In this document: positions 1 through 11,665 of the stretch, piece after piece
How the letters are laid out: each line of letters starts with the position of its first letter
How positions within the stretch are numbered: position 1 is the stretch's first letter
Assembly (NCBI GenBank): GCA_020284085.1
Contig: JACEVL010000480.1
Coordinates: 1,763,279-1,827,278 of the forward strand
Origin: Aporrectodea caliginosa
Lineage: Eukaryota; Annelida; Clitellata; Crassiclitellata; Lumbricidae
DNA: 64,000 nt
Direction: 5' to 3'
Notes under the pieces: generated by a model
Seen by the model: only the letters and a program-made list of their open reading frames with translations
The model's database searches: none
Told to the model about the DNA's origin: nothing
Translations under genes and position numbers: made by a program

Positions 1-288
1 AAAGTATAAGTAGATTAGACTTCCGTTTGACTGTCGTATTCATTTGCTGGAATGCGCTCTCTGGCGAGCTTTCTTTTGCGTCCTATGGTCAAAAATAAGA
101 AATCGACAATAAAATCACTTTAACAAAACTCATATGAGAACAGTAGTATAAGTCTGAGTATTAATACCTAAACCTAAATATCTTTTATGAACATTATTCT
201 TGCACGTTTAAGGCCATATTAAAATTTTTTAATTAAAGTGAACATCACATAATTATTATTTGAAAAATTAATGTGTAGAATAATTTTT

Positions 289-431
289 CTAGCGCTTCTC
301 AAAGCAAACGCGCGAATACAGACATTGTGCATAGCATATAATGTGAGTTACTGTAGCGGAAGCAATTCCTTCTGGTGAAGTTGAAACCAACGTCGAGAAT
401 ACTGAGCATAGTGTGTGGGAAAGACTGAGAC
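289..431 (-). other. Candidate last exon (cytoplasmic tail) of the Ig-domain gene
   Basis: Downstream of the transmembrane exon, a CACAG acceptor opens a phase-compatible frame from 431 to a TAG at 289-291 (about 46 residues). A second acceptor 7 bases further on would start at 424 and stop at TAA 348-350, giving a shorter, more polar tail of about 24 residues. The sequence alone does not choose between them, and the true tail could lie outside the window. No ITIM- or ITAM-like motif is evident in either. Confidence 0.3.
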
Positions 432-604
432 CTGTGTATATAAAGAACTGCTTTCAATAAGTATGAATGACTGAGCAATGGAGCTTGAAAACCGTTGAAA
501 GGATGGATAGATGACTTTGAGTTCATTATTTTAGTCTTTAATTAAATTAAATTGTCGTGCTATAGTAAGTGTACGCTGTTGAATGATGATTTTAAGATAC
601 TTAC

Positions 605-3600
605 GCCTTCGTGTCAGTAAATAACCCACAAAGGCGAAATACGGCAAAACGCCCAGGATGAGTAAACAGATAACCGATGGTGTCCATTGCTTATTTTCTT
701 GTTGCACTGCTGTTTCAAAATAATCAAATATTCATATTAATCCACTTACAGTGTTACACGTGTCATCACATCATACACACATCAATTTTTACATCTATTC
801 ATGTCCATGCTTCACGTGAAATAGGATGTTGGTATGAATTTCATTTGATCAGTCGTAAGAGTGATGAGCACCATAAATGTTAAAACAAACATAGCTCAAA
901 CATCAGACACAAATTCGAAATCTAATTAAATCATTTGAATAAAGAATAAATGATAAAAATAGAAGATAAAATTCAACGATTACTTTAACTCATTGCCAGA
1001 ATAACCTGCAGCTGGTAATAACTCTGCATTCCAACAAAGATAACTAAATGCAACGGTTCACAAAGTTTGGCAGTCGCCAATCCATTTGTCTGCAATTATA
1101 GCAGAGTTTTGCAGTTGACGGTCCAACTGTCCGTAATAATATAGCCAACTACTTGGTATCCTTATTGGCAGCATGTCTATGGATCTATATTTAGATGTCT
1201 AAGTTGAGAACGAAATAAGCAACTGAGTAGAATAAACACATACTGAGAGAGAAAAAAAGTATCAACACCCAAAACCCCAAAACAGGTTAACCAGGATCAG
1301 TTCTAATGTTAGGCATTATCAAAGAAGACCAATCAGTTGAAATGGTTAAATAAATCTATGGATAAGTTTATCAGTCCATGGAGAAGTACATGAATGAGTT
1401 TATTGATAAGTCGATGAAATGAGGACTTTTTGGCATAAAGGGACTACATTTGCAACCCACTTTCGAGCATATCTGCAATTCAACATGTCTTAAACAGCTA
1501 TAGACTGTCAAGAGTAAAGACTATTAGGCCCGTAATACTATAGTCCTATATAGTTATTTGAGATCATCTGGGATAACAATAACACAAGTTCCTATAAAAA
1601 TGCAAATAGGTTGTGCAAATTTGACATCGAAGACGATGCATTACAAGTACAACACATCAATATTCAAAGGCATGACTTACCCTGTTGTCTCTCTGGGGAT
1701 ACAACTTCGCTGTGGTTCAAATTATTTCCGGATGCGAAAACTTCGACGTACTTCGGGTAAACAAGACACGTCTGGTTGCGTAGTTTACATTTTGCTTCAC
1801 ACTGATGTAATCCGATCTTTTTGGCGATCAGAACGTTGTCATTGGACTCAATGGTTCTGCTTATGTAATCTTCAACCATTTCGTACCAGATCCATTTGTA
1901 AGTACACGACAGGCTGCTGTTGGCACTGCAAACGACCTTGTCGCCTATAGGTAAGGGTGTCCGCTGTGACACATTACTACTGGAGGAATCTGAATAGAAA
2001 TAAACCAGTCACGATGATCGATTCTTTATAATACTTATTGAACAATTAAAGCCTCCATTTCGTACAATAAGGTAAGATCATATTACTCAAAACTGTGTTA
2101 TACTTCTTTAACAATTATGACATCTCAAATTAGTTTGCTTCTCGCAACCACAAACTTTGACCCGAAAAGGTTAACCTAATAGCATTTAACTGGCCCGTTA
2201 GATGACTTGATCACAAACAAAAGCGCATGCCTTGATGTTTGGCGCTTAAGTTGAAAGTAGATCATTTCAGATGTTCAGAACAGTGATTTAAATCTATTAT
2301 TGACTATTTGTAGCTGGCATTAACCTACTGTTTTCTGTATTGGATTGTTGTGTGCCAACACAATGATTAAACAATAAATGAATATCAATTAACGACCAAT
2401 CACCATATTCTACGAGTACAGTGCAATCGTAATGATAAGTGCATTGTGGGCATGTTGGTCTATTCTGTAGCACGATTGGTTTATGATCCAACGATTGTAT
2501 GTTCGTCGTATTGTTCGAGTCTGCTAAACGAACGCCGTGCCGCAAAGCTGCAGCTGGAAAGTAAATGTAACGTCCTACTTTACATTTACTTTCCGGCTGC
2601 ATCGAGTCTACTGCTTTGAAGTTATACTTTAGATTTACTTTCCGGCTGCAGTGGAACCCCGAACACCCAAAACCTCATCCGAAATGCTTTCCTGACTACG
2701 CCCCTGGTAAGTGCACATTTTATGTAACTTGAAACCTACTCAGAGGAGCTCCCGATCCGATCATTTCGATTAAAAGTAATTGCTAATTTGTATCGCGCCG
2801 GTGATTGCGCACCAAAACAAGCCGCTATGAGGTCTTAAACTGAATGCCTAAGTGTTTAAGGTTACAGAAGGTCAGAAAACGATCTCTAATGGCGGGCTGA
2901 AAAAGTGGTAGCAATGTACTTACGTAATATGGTGATTGGCTTTGTAGTGCAGCTATATTGCTCCTTTGCTGCTCTCTCTGTTGTCTGACAGACGAAAGAC
3001 GAACCGTGCAAATCAAGATCTGCTTTAACCCTTAGGTTGCATGTTCTTTGATAATCATTGTCTGTGGTGCAAGTGGATTTGAGACCTTTATTTTCTCCAA
3101 GCTTTCCCAATTCCAGTTCCGGGGGTTTGTTTCCACGATATCTGACGCTGCACAAGAACATAATCTCCTCAGGAAGTATGTTGCAGTCATTTGTACCAAC
3201 GAATTCGTCCATGTTAACGTTACATTGCGGAAGTTCGTCTATTCAAATAACGGTGAAAACATTTAGGTTAGGCCAATTATAAGGGCTTGTCATCAGTGAT
3301 GACTTACGGCATTGGGTACTTTAGCACCACTTGGCTAGTAATAAGTACATTAGGAGTGTCCAGAAAACACCCATATTCAAGTTTTTCCCCATTATTCTAT
3401 TCATATGTCGTCTGCAAATAATAATGTTGAACAGAATTTTAAATGTTATCCTGAGGTCGTTGAAAGTCTCCGATCATAGAATACTTAAATACCCAAGGCT
3501 TAAGGCGCCCATGCTCGCGTCTTGGAACTTAAGTTCATTGTCAATTTACTCTTTTTATCATAAGCTCTATTTGAGTGATTTTTTAATTGTTTGCTTGAGC

Positions 3601-6600
3601 TGATAAGGGTCACATTCGAGAAGACATAGTAGAAAACGGCTGGGCCGGGAGCGCTTCTGAGTAGCTTCTTGAAGAGGCGCTATATAAATGCTCTGAATGA
3701 ATGAATGAATGAAAAAGGCGAACGGAATTCAAGGTCACTTCAAGGTCAAACCTTACAAATAAAAAAAAATGACCATAATTCAGAATACCCCAAATGAAAC
3801 AGTTGACTGAGCAACAGCAATTTTTCCTTTATTTTGACCTTGAAATGATCTTTCATTATGTTAGTAATTTAGCCATAAATGCATACAAACATACATGCTT
3901 ACATACATACATACAGACATGCATACATACATACGTACATACATATAGACATACATACATACATACATACATGCGTACGTACGTATTGTATTGTATTGTA
4001 TCTATCAATTTGTATAGCGCCTCTCGCAGTGCACACCAATCAGAGGCGCTCCCAGTGCGAAAGACCCAGAGAAAAAAGAAGTCTTGAGACAACGAAAAGA
4101 GGCACTTGGCCCACCAGGTAATAAACAGGAACGAGTCAAAGGAGGAAGTTGGTTCCATAGTGCAGGGCCAATGAAGGCAAAGGCTCGCGTTTTTTAATTT
4201 ATACAATACATACATACTTATTTACTTACATTCTTTCTTGCACGCATACTTACTGACGTACAGAGATGTGGATGTTTCTGGGAAATTCAGAAATTTACCT
4301 AACTGCAATTATATTCTAATCTACAGTATATGGGAGCTATGAAGCAGTGTTCTCAGTTATATCAGTGAAAGGACTTTGACACTATGCTGCGCATTTTCAA
4401 TTCTTTTCAGTACTCCAGTTTCTATCGAAGTAACTCACTTGCTTAATTAGTACTTAGCCCGTCTCGTGCAGACTGCAAATCGGGTAACACAATTGCTCCA
4501 CTCGTCTCTGTCCATCACCAGTCTTTCAGTCTCGTCCTACGACATCTCCCAGCATCTCAGGTCGTCTCTGGTATGCTCTCTGGCCAATTTTTCCGGCGTC
4601 CTTCCCTTTCTATTTTTCCCTCAGGTACCAAGATCATCAATTGATTAGCTCTTCTATCTTGCACCTATAAACTGCATGCCCATCCGTTTTAATCTCCTAT
4701 TTCTGAAAGTGTTTCTCTATAATACTCTCCTTTCCTTTCGTTTGCTCTCTGAATGGGTCAGTTCGAAAGAATATTCGTTTTATCGCCTAAATTTTCCAAA
4801 CTTGCGATGTTTATATTATAGCATCTTACCGATAACAATTAGTTCTGCTGGATGTTTTGTATTATCGTCATCATCCTCACATTCATATTTTCCAGCCACT
4901 TCTGTTGTCACATTTTCAATTACGAGATACCTTTCGCTGAATTCTTGGTTTGTCTCCATACGGAATCCCAGCTGCTGTCTGTATTTAAGATTAATGCTTT
5001 CATTTTTGTAAAAGTGCTCAGTGTTTCCCTCCAGCGACGTATGAATCCAGGCGAAGGACTCTCCCGAACAACGGAGGGTCGTAGTATCATTGACCAACAC
5101 CACTGTGTCGTTAGGGGTCACTGTAAGGTTCGCAAACGCTGAAATCATATGGAATTTTACAAATCAGCCAAGTAGTAAGACTATATATAACAGAACATTA
5201 AAAGGGGACAGAATTGGGTAAGTTATAATACGACAGGAAATGTGATAGTTTGTTGTTGTGATTTATCTGGTTACTGCAGCCTAGCAGTTTATTTATGTAA
5301 ACTCAATTGATGATGAAGTTTCTCTTATCAGCAGATTTTGTTTTCAAATGGAGGGAAAGAAAACACCCTGACGTTAAGGTTTAGGGTTAAGTTAAAGCAG
5401 AGACATAGGTATATGCCTAAGCGTAATTACTCTACCATGTATGTGATCCATGCATCCACACATTCAGAAGTGCAACGCCTATGATACACTTAGCATACAC
5501 CAATACCTATACAACGAGAAGGAAATGAAGAAAAACAACTAATAAAACTATTCTGAATGGCTCAACGCTACCAGAATAGAAGCACCGGAATGGATCGGAA
5601 TTGGATTTAATTGGTTAGGAGATTAGAATGAGAATGGAATAGGCCAGAATAGGTAAGATAGGATAGGACTGGATTGGGAGGGGATAGAACTACAATGGCG
5701 CTAAACGATGAGTCCACATAAGCTACAATATATTCGGTTATTCGTTCCAACATGGGCGATTCTAAAGGACGCATAGTCACTGTTAATTCATAGATCATTA
5801 AGTTATTAGGTCCTTAGCTATAATCAGAGTTCTGTTGGTATATAATAAATATATTTTCGTTTATTCAACAATCCGGTTGACACACCGCAACCGGTTACAG
5901 TGTACAATTATGCAATTCACAAGACACAAATCTCAACTACTAACAGAACAGACAGCCTGCAAACACAAAGCATATCCGCCCAACGGGGGCTCGAACTCGG
6001 TACCTCTCGGTCTCTTGGCCAGATGTTATCCAAAGCGCCACGGGCCCCCAAAAGAATATCACCATTGGTTGATCTAGGATTGACAAATAACTTGTCAATG
6101 TTTCACCCTACCCGGGATGGCACAGGAAGAATCACGTGTCTTCAAGCTTAAATATAGAACCACTTCTTACAGCGTGATTTATACAAGATAATAATATTAT
6201 ATGAAAATTAGATCTTTTGACTGTAATGATAAAAAAATGAGTCAAAATACAATATTTAATGTGACTGAAATGAGAATGCAGTGTGACATGAAATGAGAAT
6301 CAAGTGTGACATGAATGAGAAATGATAGGTTGATATTTTAACACTAGAAGCACCGAAGGGGTCAATCTGACCCCTTTTGGTTTTTAGCGGAACGCACCTC
6401 GGCCCCAGATATAGCCAGAGTCCTGTAATTTCATGACTTTTCCTAACTTCGTAGGGTATACCCTCTGCCAAAATTTGAACTCGGGGGGATTCACAATTTC
6501 TGAGATTTTTGCTGTTCTACCTTTAAGCACCAAGAGGTCAATCTGACCTCTGTTTCAGTACTTGCATATCAGGCTTACGCATTTCTTGTTTTTTATTCAA

Positions 6601-9600
6601 TAATATTATATATCAAAGCTAATTACGTAATAAATGTGAGAAGAGAGGAGATCTGGTGAGAGGAGAGGATCAGATCTGGTGAGAGAAGAGGAGATTTGGT
6701 GAGAGGAGAGGCGATCTGATGAAAGGAAAGAAGATCTGGTCAGAGGAGAGAAGATCAGATGAAAGGATAGGAGATCTGGTGAGAGGAGATGAGATCTGGT
6801 GAGAGAAGAGGAGATCAGGTGAGAGAAGAGGAGATCAGGTGAGAGGATAGGAGATCTGGCGAGAGAATTAGAGATCTGGCGAGAGGAGAGGACATTTGGC
6901 GATGGGAAAGAAGATCTGGGGAGAGAATAGGAGTTCTGGTGAGAGGATAGGAAATCTGATGAGAGGATAGGCGATCTGGTGAGAGGAATGTAGATCTGGT
7001 CAGAGGAGAGATCTGGCCAGAGGATAGTAGATCTGGCGAGAGGAGAGGAGATCAAGTGAGAGGATAGGAGATCTGGCGAGAAGGATGATTTGATGAGAGG
7101 AGCGGAGATCTGGTTAGAGGAAAGGAGATCTTGTGAGAGGAGATCTGGTGAGAAAAGAACAGATCTGGTGAGAGAAGATATGGTGAGAGAAGAGGATATC
7201 TGGTGAGAGGAGAGGATATCTGGTGAGAGGAGAGGATATCTAGTGGGAGAAAGAAGATGTGGTCAGAGGAGAGATCTAGTGAAAGGATAGGAGATCAGGT
7301 GAGAGGGTTGTAGATCTGGTGAGAGGAGGAGATCAAGTGAGAGGATAGGCGATCTGGCGAGAAGAAGGATGACTTGGTGAGAGGATATCGGGTGAGAGGA
7401 GAGGAGATCTGGTGAGTGGAGAGAGATCTGGTGAGAGCAGAGTAGATCCGGTGAGAGGAGAGAGATCCGGTGAGAGAAGACGATATTTGGAAAGAGGAAA
7501 GGAGATCTGGTGAGAGGAAGAAATATCTGGTCAGAGGAGAGGAGATCTGGTCAGAGGATAGGAGATCTGGTGATAAGATAGGGAGAGTTTTCTGGTGAAA
7601 GGAGGAGATCTGATGAGTAGATAGAAGATCTGGCGACAGGAGAGAAGATCTGGTGAGAGGGGAGATCTGGTGAGAGGATAAGAGAATATGGTGAGAAGAT
7701 AGGGTGAGGTCTGGTGAGAGGATAAGAAATCTGGTGAGAGGATAGAAGATTTGGCGAGAAGATAGGGTGAGATCTGGTGAGAGGATAGGGAATTTGGTGA
7801 GAGGATAGGAGATCTGGTGAGTGAATGGTAGATGTAGTGAGCGGAGGAGGTCTGGCGAGAGGATAGGAGATCTGGTGAGAGGAGAGGATCTCCTATTATT
7901 CCATTCCAACTTACTTATTACACTTGTTTATGCTCATGTAATTTATGTTAATAAAGTTGATAGTCAATTTAATTGAATTTGCAATTGACTTTGCATTATA
8001 AATTATTTGGGGTCAAAATGACCCCCTTGGTGCTTCTAGGAAGTTCGATTTCTCGGTACTTCTAGTGTTAAACGTGACTGTAATGAGGAAACTGCACTAA
8101 ACATGGATATGCACCCACTGTTATGAAGACTAACAATGTGCAAATAGTTTTTACGTGGACCATCAGTCTGCCTCTTTCAAACGTTAGGAGTCTATACATT
8201 GTGTTAGTTAAACTTTAGAAGTTACAGTTGATGAATGTAATGAGATCTGAAAGTCGGATTCATAGTTTTTAAAACATATTCACGTACATTTTCATTTTCA
8301 TTATTTATTTCATTAATGGCACATGTTATTTTGTCCCTCTATTCATAGCTCCTACCCTCCTGTAGGTCGAACCAGGTTCCGTTTAGCTAGGTAGGCTACA
8401 GTTTCCCACTGATCAGTGTGGTACACATACCAGGGCTTTTTAAAGGAAATTTTAGAACTGCACAACCTCTTCTCTCTTTTCCAAAAACCCACGGTAAATC
8501 TTTCCCAATTGGATGACAATGACCCTTTTTTAGAATTTTTCACTGCACAAAAATGCTTTTACAGTTGCACAAATTGATTTAGAACTGCACATTTTTTGTA
8601 GAACTGCACTCTAAAAAAGCCCTGACACATACCACGATAGAATAGATCAGTTTAGGGTGCAAGAAGATACAAGGTGATGAAAGAGACTTCTAATCAAATC
8701 TTAAGATTTCTATAGCGTCCTTACACCAATGTACGTGGCATCTGTCGCCAGTCTCTTTAACCCTCGGGCTACCAATGGGGGGTGTTGCCACCCCCTACGT
8801 TTTATGCATACAAATTTTTTCATATGGAATATAATTTTTGCAATTGAGGTAGCTATAGCAGAATTCATTGGCGCACATTTTGAGGTAAACATCATGGTGG
8901 TAGCCCACGACATTCAAAAGTTATACCCGATATACCCGAGGCACCAGGTGGGTGGTGGATACCAACCCCCATGTTTTTCGACTGTAGCTTAGGCTATTGA
9001 CTATTCTTCCTATAAGAGAAACAAATATACCATTCTTTAGAGGGAATGTAGGGCTTCATTGCATGCTTAAATGTTTGTCTGTTGAAAACCGGAAGAGATC
9101 AAAATAAATAATAATGCCCGTAATATGCGTGAAAAATGGCTGAATGGAAGGCTTCCCCCGTTAGGTTTTTGTCTGTAGCGTATTCATTTATCTTCCTGGA
9201 AGAGAAACAAATATACCATTCTTTAGAGGGAATGTAGGGCTTTATTTGCGTTCTTACATGTTTGTCTTTTGAAAACCGTAAGTGATCAAAATAAATAATA
9301 ATACGCGTAATCTGTGTGAAAATGGCTGAATGCAGCATTGTACATGTATGCATGCATACATGTACATGTATATATGTATGTATGCATATTTATACGTATA
9401 TAGACATGTGTAGGTATATGTATTTGTGTATCTTGGGTACATATCAGTTTCAAAACACACATAATCGTATATTTGTTTATCAAAAAGTAGAAAATGTACG
9501 CAATAATATAAAATATCGCTAATTATCGGTTTCTTTGTTAAAAATGATGTAATTTCGAGGTGCATTCACATAATGTACAACTAAATATACTATTCTGTAC

Positions 9601-10853
9601 AGAATTGAATGCTGAATCCATTGCTATATTACAATAAATGATATGTGAAACCAAACCCGAAATCTGGGGGGTGGTAACAACCCCACCCCTTGGTAGCCAA
9701 CGTCACAAAAAAGCTTGGTAGCCCGTGGGTTAAGCAAAACCGCAATCGAAACGTTTAATTCGTTTGAGAAACTATATTTAGATCCAGTAGATCAGGAAAT
9801 AGAAGTGATTATGCGGTGGGTGAGCATAATGAAACAGTTTTGTCTCACGTTTAGACCTGAATGATTTTATATTCGAATAAAATGACCGAACGCAGCAGTG
9901 GCATCACTATAGGTGTCACCATTACTACTAAGTAATAGACACACTATATGAGTCCATCAGATCGGACATAACCCGCTTCAAAGACCAACCGATATCATCC
10001 GCAGCCCAACAGAACAAGGTAAAAACTGGACCCAGGATGTTACAAAAGCGGAACCCTCCTCCTTAACCAGGCTTGGGACTGGCACGACAAATGGTAAAGG
10101 TGGTAAGGTAAAAGACCAATTGCCGTGGCGGAGTTGCCTACTTCGAGGTCTGATGGTATAACTGGTAATGGGTCTAAGAGAACGCTTTGCTATGTGGTGT
10201 GAAACGTGACTGATTGAGAAGAAAGTGATGTTGACTCGTCGACTGCCAGGGTTGAAATGTCGCATAGATGCCATAGAGTGCTAGAGCTTAGCGTCCAGGG
10301 TTCAATCCGAAGAACAAACAAAGCGCCGGCAGGAATAGTAAGTAAGTTGGTGTCACCCAGTGCGGTAACTCATGGTGTCGCCCCAAGGACTTCCTCCATA
10401 CCAGACCATACAGAATCTTTAGTAATGTTTTGTACTTATGTTACTAGTGTACAGTAGCACACGTGTAAGCTGGGATACTAAAAATATTTCAGTTGTTATT
10501 ATGTTATTGTAAAATTAAAAAGTAATGAATTTCTGCTGGAACTCTGCACACATCTTTTTTAGACAGCCATTTGTCATTTTGACGGTGTCACCCTTCTGAA
10601 GGTGTCACCCGGTGTGGCTCGCACCTCCACACCCCTCCCTTTAGTGACTCAACTGACGGAGAGATACACACTAATATTATAGGGTATGATACGACAATTA
10701 TTAAAGATTCTAGAGGATTCAATAGGATTGTAGAATTTGTGGTCAATGCCCATGCAGATCTGAGAGACTCGTTTGGAACATAACGAATTCAATGAACTGA
10801 GCCAATCGAATACGCATACATATACATACATATATACAATTATACATTATATA

Positions 10854-10946
<93 letters not shown>

Positions 10947-11579
10947 ATCACTTGAAACTGTTGTTGAAAATGAAAATGAAAATGAATATCAAGTCATTGG
11001 ACTACACTTGTGGACTACTGCGGTAACATTTAAACACTGATCACACCAGTTTAAAAGGGCATCCGTGGTCCATGATACCATTCGATCAATTCCTTGCTTG
11101 AAAAATGAGCAGGATTGAGGCCATGTGGCACCTGTAGAATAACGTACACATTCACATTCATGTGAGATCAGAGGTGACAGATGGCACGACTCCCACGAGT
11201 CGATATCTACTGTTTACATTTCCTTATCTAACTATTATTCGGGACTTACAGCTTATAGTATGATGTGAACGTTTTACCTGCGTAAGATCGAAGTAAAATG
11301 GTACTCAGCAGAAAAAATCTTTTCCCTGGTGGTTAGCGATATTCCTCAAGTTTTCCAGAAATGTTGAGACTAACTTGAGAGTATATATAGCCTATGAGAT
11401 GATAGTGTCATGCATCAAAAAGAGATAGCAGATAAATAAAGAGCCAGGTAGAGCGGAAGAGAGGGACAGAGAGGGAGAGGCAGAGCGAGAGGTACAGGAA
11501 AAGGATGAGGGAAAGTCTTACCTGGATGAGTTCGGAGAACAATAATGCCCAGCAGAAGTAAGCTTATACAGTAGAACAT
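605..11579 (-). CDS. Type I membrane protein with three Ig domains (five exons seen, C-terminal tail unresolved)
   Basis: Five exons on the minus strand, all joined in phase 1. The signal peptide exon 11522-11579 begins MFYCISLLLLGIIVLRTHP and ends at a GTAAGA donor. Ig1 is 4830-5138 (103 codons; LRCSG, FAWIH, AGKYEC give the Cys-Trp-Cys core). Ig2 is 2924-3238 (105 codons; Cys-rich, FLCSVRY and SSFVCQ). Ig3 is 1681-1989 (103 codons; KVVCSAN, CTYKWIWYE). The exon 605-709 encodes about 35 residues with a hydrophobic span (VICLLILGVLPYFAFVGYLL) followed by the basic stop-transfer TRR. Acceptors and donors are canonical at each junction, and the phase-1 exon-per-domain layout is typical of Ig superfamily genes. 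The first intron is about 6.4 kb and full of mobile elements. Likely a cell-surface adhesion or receptor protein; the ligand is unknown. The cytoplasmic end is not certain. Confidence 0.75.
3630..3717 (+). mobile_element. LINE 3' tail with (AATG)n
   Basis: It reads GGGAGCGCTTCTGAGTAG, then GAGGCGCTATATAAATG, then four AATG units. The same tail recurs at about 23970-24060 directly after a reverse-transcriptase C-terminal remnant, and at 59194-59266. It is therefore the 3' end of a CR1/Rex1-like LINE, here almost completely 5'-truncated. Confidence 0.6.
3893..4003. repeat. (ACAT)n microsatellite, ending in GTATT repeats
   Basis: Imperfect ACAT/ATAC tetranucleotide run followed by several TGTAT units. 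Frames through it encode only HTYIHTY-like peptides and are not genes. It abuts a minus-strand LINE 3' end. Confidence 0.85.
4003..4195 (-). mobile_element. LINE 3' end fragment
   Basis: On the minus strand the segment ends with GGGAGCGCCTCTGATTGG and GGCGCTATACAAATTG, then a TACAATACAA simple tail. It matches the end of the LINE at 13316-14215, including the block that lies before the GAGCGC...GGCGCT tail. Only about 190 bases remain. Confidence 0.5.
4440..4645 (-). mobile_element. LINE fragment related to the one at 47640-48055
   Basis: The stretch from GACTGCAAATCGGGTAACAC through CATCTCAGGTCGTCTCTGG aligns with GACTGCACATCGGGCAACAC...CACCTCAGATCTTCTCG at 47685-47790. The latter encodes the C-terminal end of a LINE ORF2 on the minus strand. 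Frames here are broken. Confidence 0.5.
5836..6056 (-). mobile_element. tRNA-derived SINE, family 1
   Basis: Minus-strand copy of the SINE also found at about 33176-33395 and 33485-33700. It starts at GGGGCCCGTGGCGCTTTGG and has a Pol III B-box-like AGTTCGAGCCCC. Then come the TTGTGTTTGCAGGCTGTCTG body and a 3' end with TGCATAATTG. It lies in the large first intron of the Ig gene. Confidence 0.7.
6342..8067 (+). mobile_element. piggyBac-type non-autonomous element with minisatellite core, copy 1
   Basis: Flanked by TTAA on both sides (6338-6341 and 8068-8071). The terminal inverted repeats are CACTAGAAGCACCGA and TCGGTACTTCTAGTG. Subterminal palindromes lie at 6357-6375 and 8009-8025 (GGGGTCA/TGACCCC arms), with another at 6533-6551. 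The interior, about 6640-7895, is a minisatellite with a 20-bp unit close to GAGAGGATAGGAGATCTGGT. The 149- and 204-residue open frames across it are translations of the minisatellite, not genes. TTAA targets and short terminal repeats define the piggyBac superfamily. An inverted second copy is at 20689-22454. Confidence 0.85.
6640..7895. repeat. 20-bp minisatellite (GGTGAGAGGATAGGAGATCT)
   Basis: About sixty degenerate units, each with an AGATCT or close variant, and some units shortened. It fills the core of the TTAA-flanked element. It is not a CRISPR array: the repeats are contiguous, with no unique spacers. Confidence 0.85.
8423..8632. mobile_element. hAT-type MITE with perfect 8-bp target duplication
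   Basis: The element is 8431-8624 (194 bp). Termini are CAGGGCTTTTT and AAAAAGCCCTG, and ACACATAC is repeated directly at 8423-8430 and 8625-8632. An 8-bp duplication with CAGGG/CCCTG ends is typical of hAT elements. The interior repeats AGAACTGCAC motifs in both orientations. There is no coding capacity. Confidence 0.85.
8761..9729. mobile_element. piggyBac-type MITE, second family, copy 1
   Basis: TTAA at 8757-8760 and 9730-9733. Terminal repeats are CCCTCGGGCTACCAA and TTGGTAGCCCGTGGG. A GGGGGTG/CACCCCC palindrome lies at 8778-8795, with a similar one near the other end. The inside has diverged tandem units of about 180 bp, each carrying ATACCATTCTTTAGAGGGAA and a GGAATGTAGGGCTT block. 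No transposase is present. A longer sister copy is at 33708-34855. Confidence 0.85.
9735..10640. other. No gene seen; unclassified repeat-like sequence
   Basis: Two segments look repetitive. CCAGGCTTGGGACTGGCA (about 10068) recurs near 23650, and GGTGTCACCC blocks recur at about 10350, 10590 and 10600. Neither could be assigned to a family. Open frames are short and without recognisable domains. Confidence 0.4.
10855..10945. repeat. (TA)n(GA)n microsatellite
   Basis: About 45 bases of TA followed directly by about 45 bases of GA, inside the first intron of the Ig gene. Confidence 0.95.
11278..11345 (-). pseudogene. Degenerate duplicate of the signal-peptide exon
   Basis: About 240 bases downstream (in gene sense) of the real first exon lies a similar sequence: the same GGAATATCG...CAGGGAAAA leader, then a hydrophobic codon run ending in a GTAAAA donor in the same phase. 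The ATG is replaced, so it reads KRFFLLSTILLRSYAG without a start. It looks like a decayed tandem copy of exon 1. Confidence 0.5.
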
Positions 11580-11633
11580 TTTCCCTGTTTGTTCAACGAT
11601 ATTCCTTAGCTACAGACTGCCACACAGACACCA

Positions 11634-11639
<6 letters not shown>

Positions 11640-11665
<26 letters not shown>

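Noticed and set aside
1558..1950. 130-residue plus-strand frame
   Set aside because: Antisense of the Ig3 exon, which has splice sites, correct phase and domain motifs on the minus strand.
2297..2602. 101-residue minus-strand frame between Ig2 and Ig3 exons as a further domain
   Set aside because: No Ig core, no matching phase-1 splice sites recognised; likely intronic.
6606..7909. Open frames of 149 and 204 residues with SPLTRSPILSPDLL repeats
   Set aside because: They follow the 20-bp minisatellite inside a transposable element. Shifts between frames with unit length show no selection on protein.
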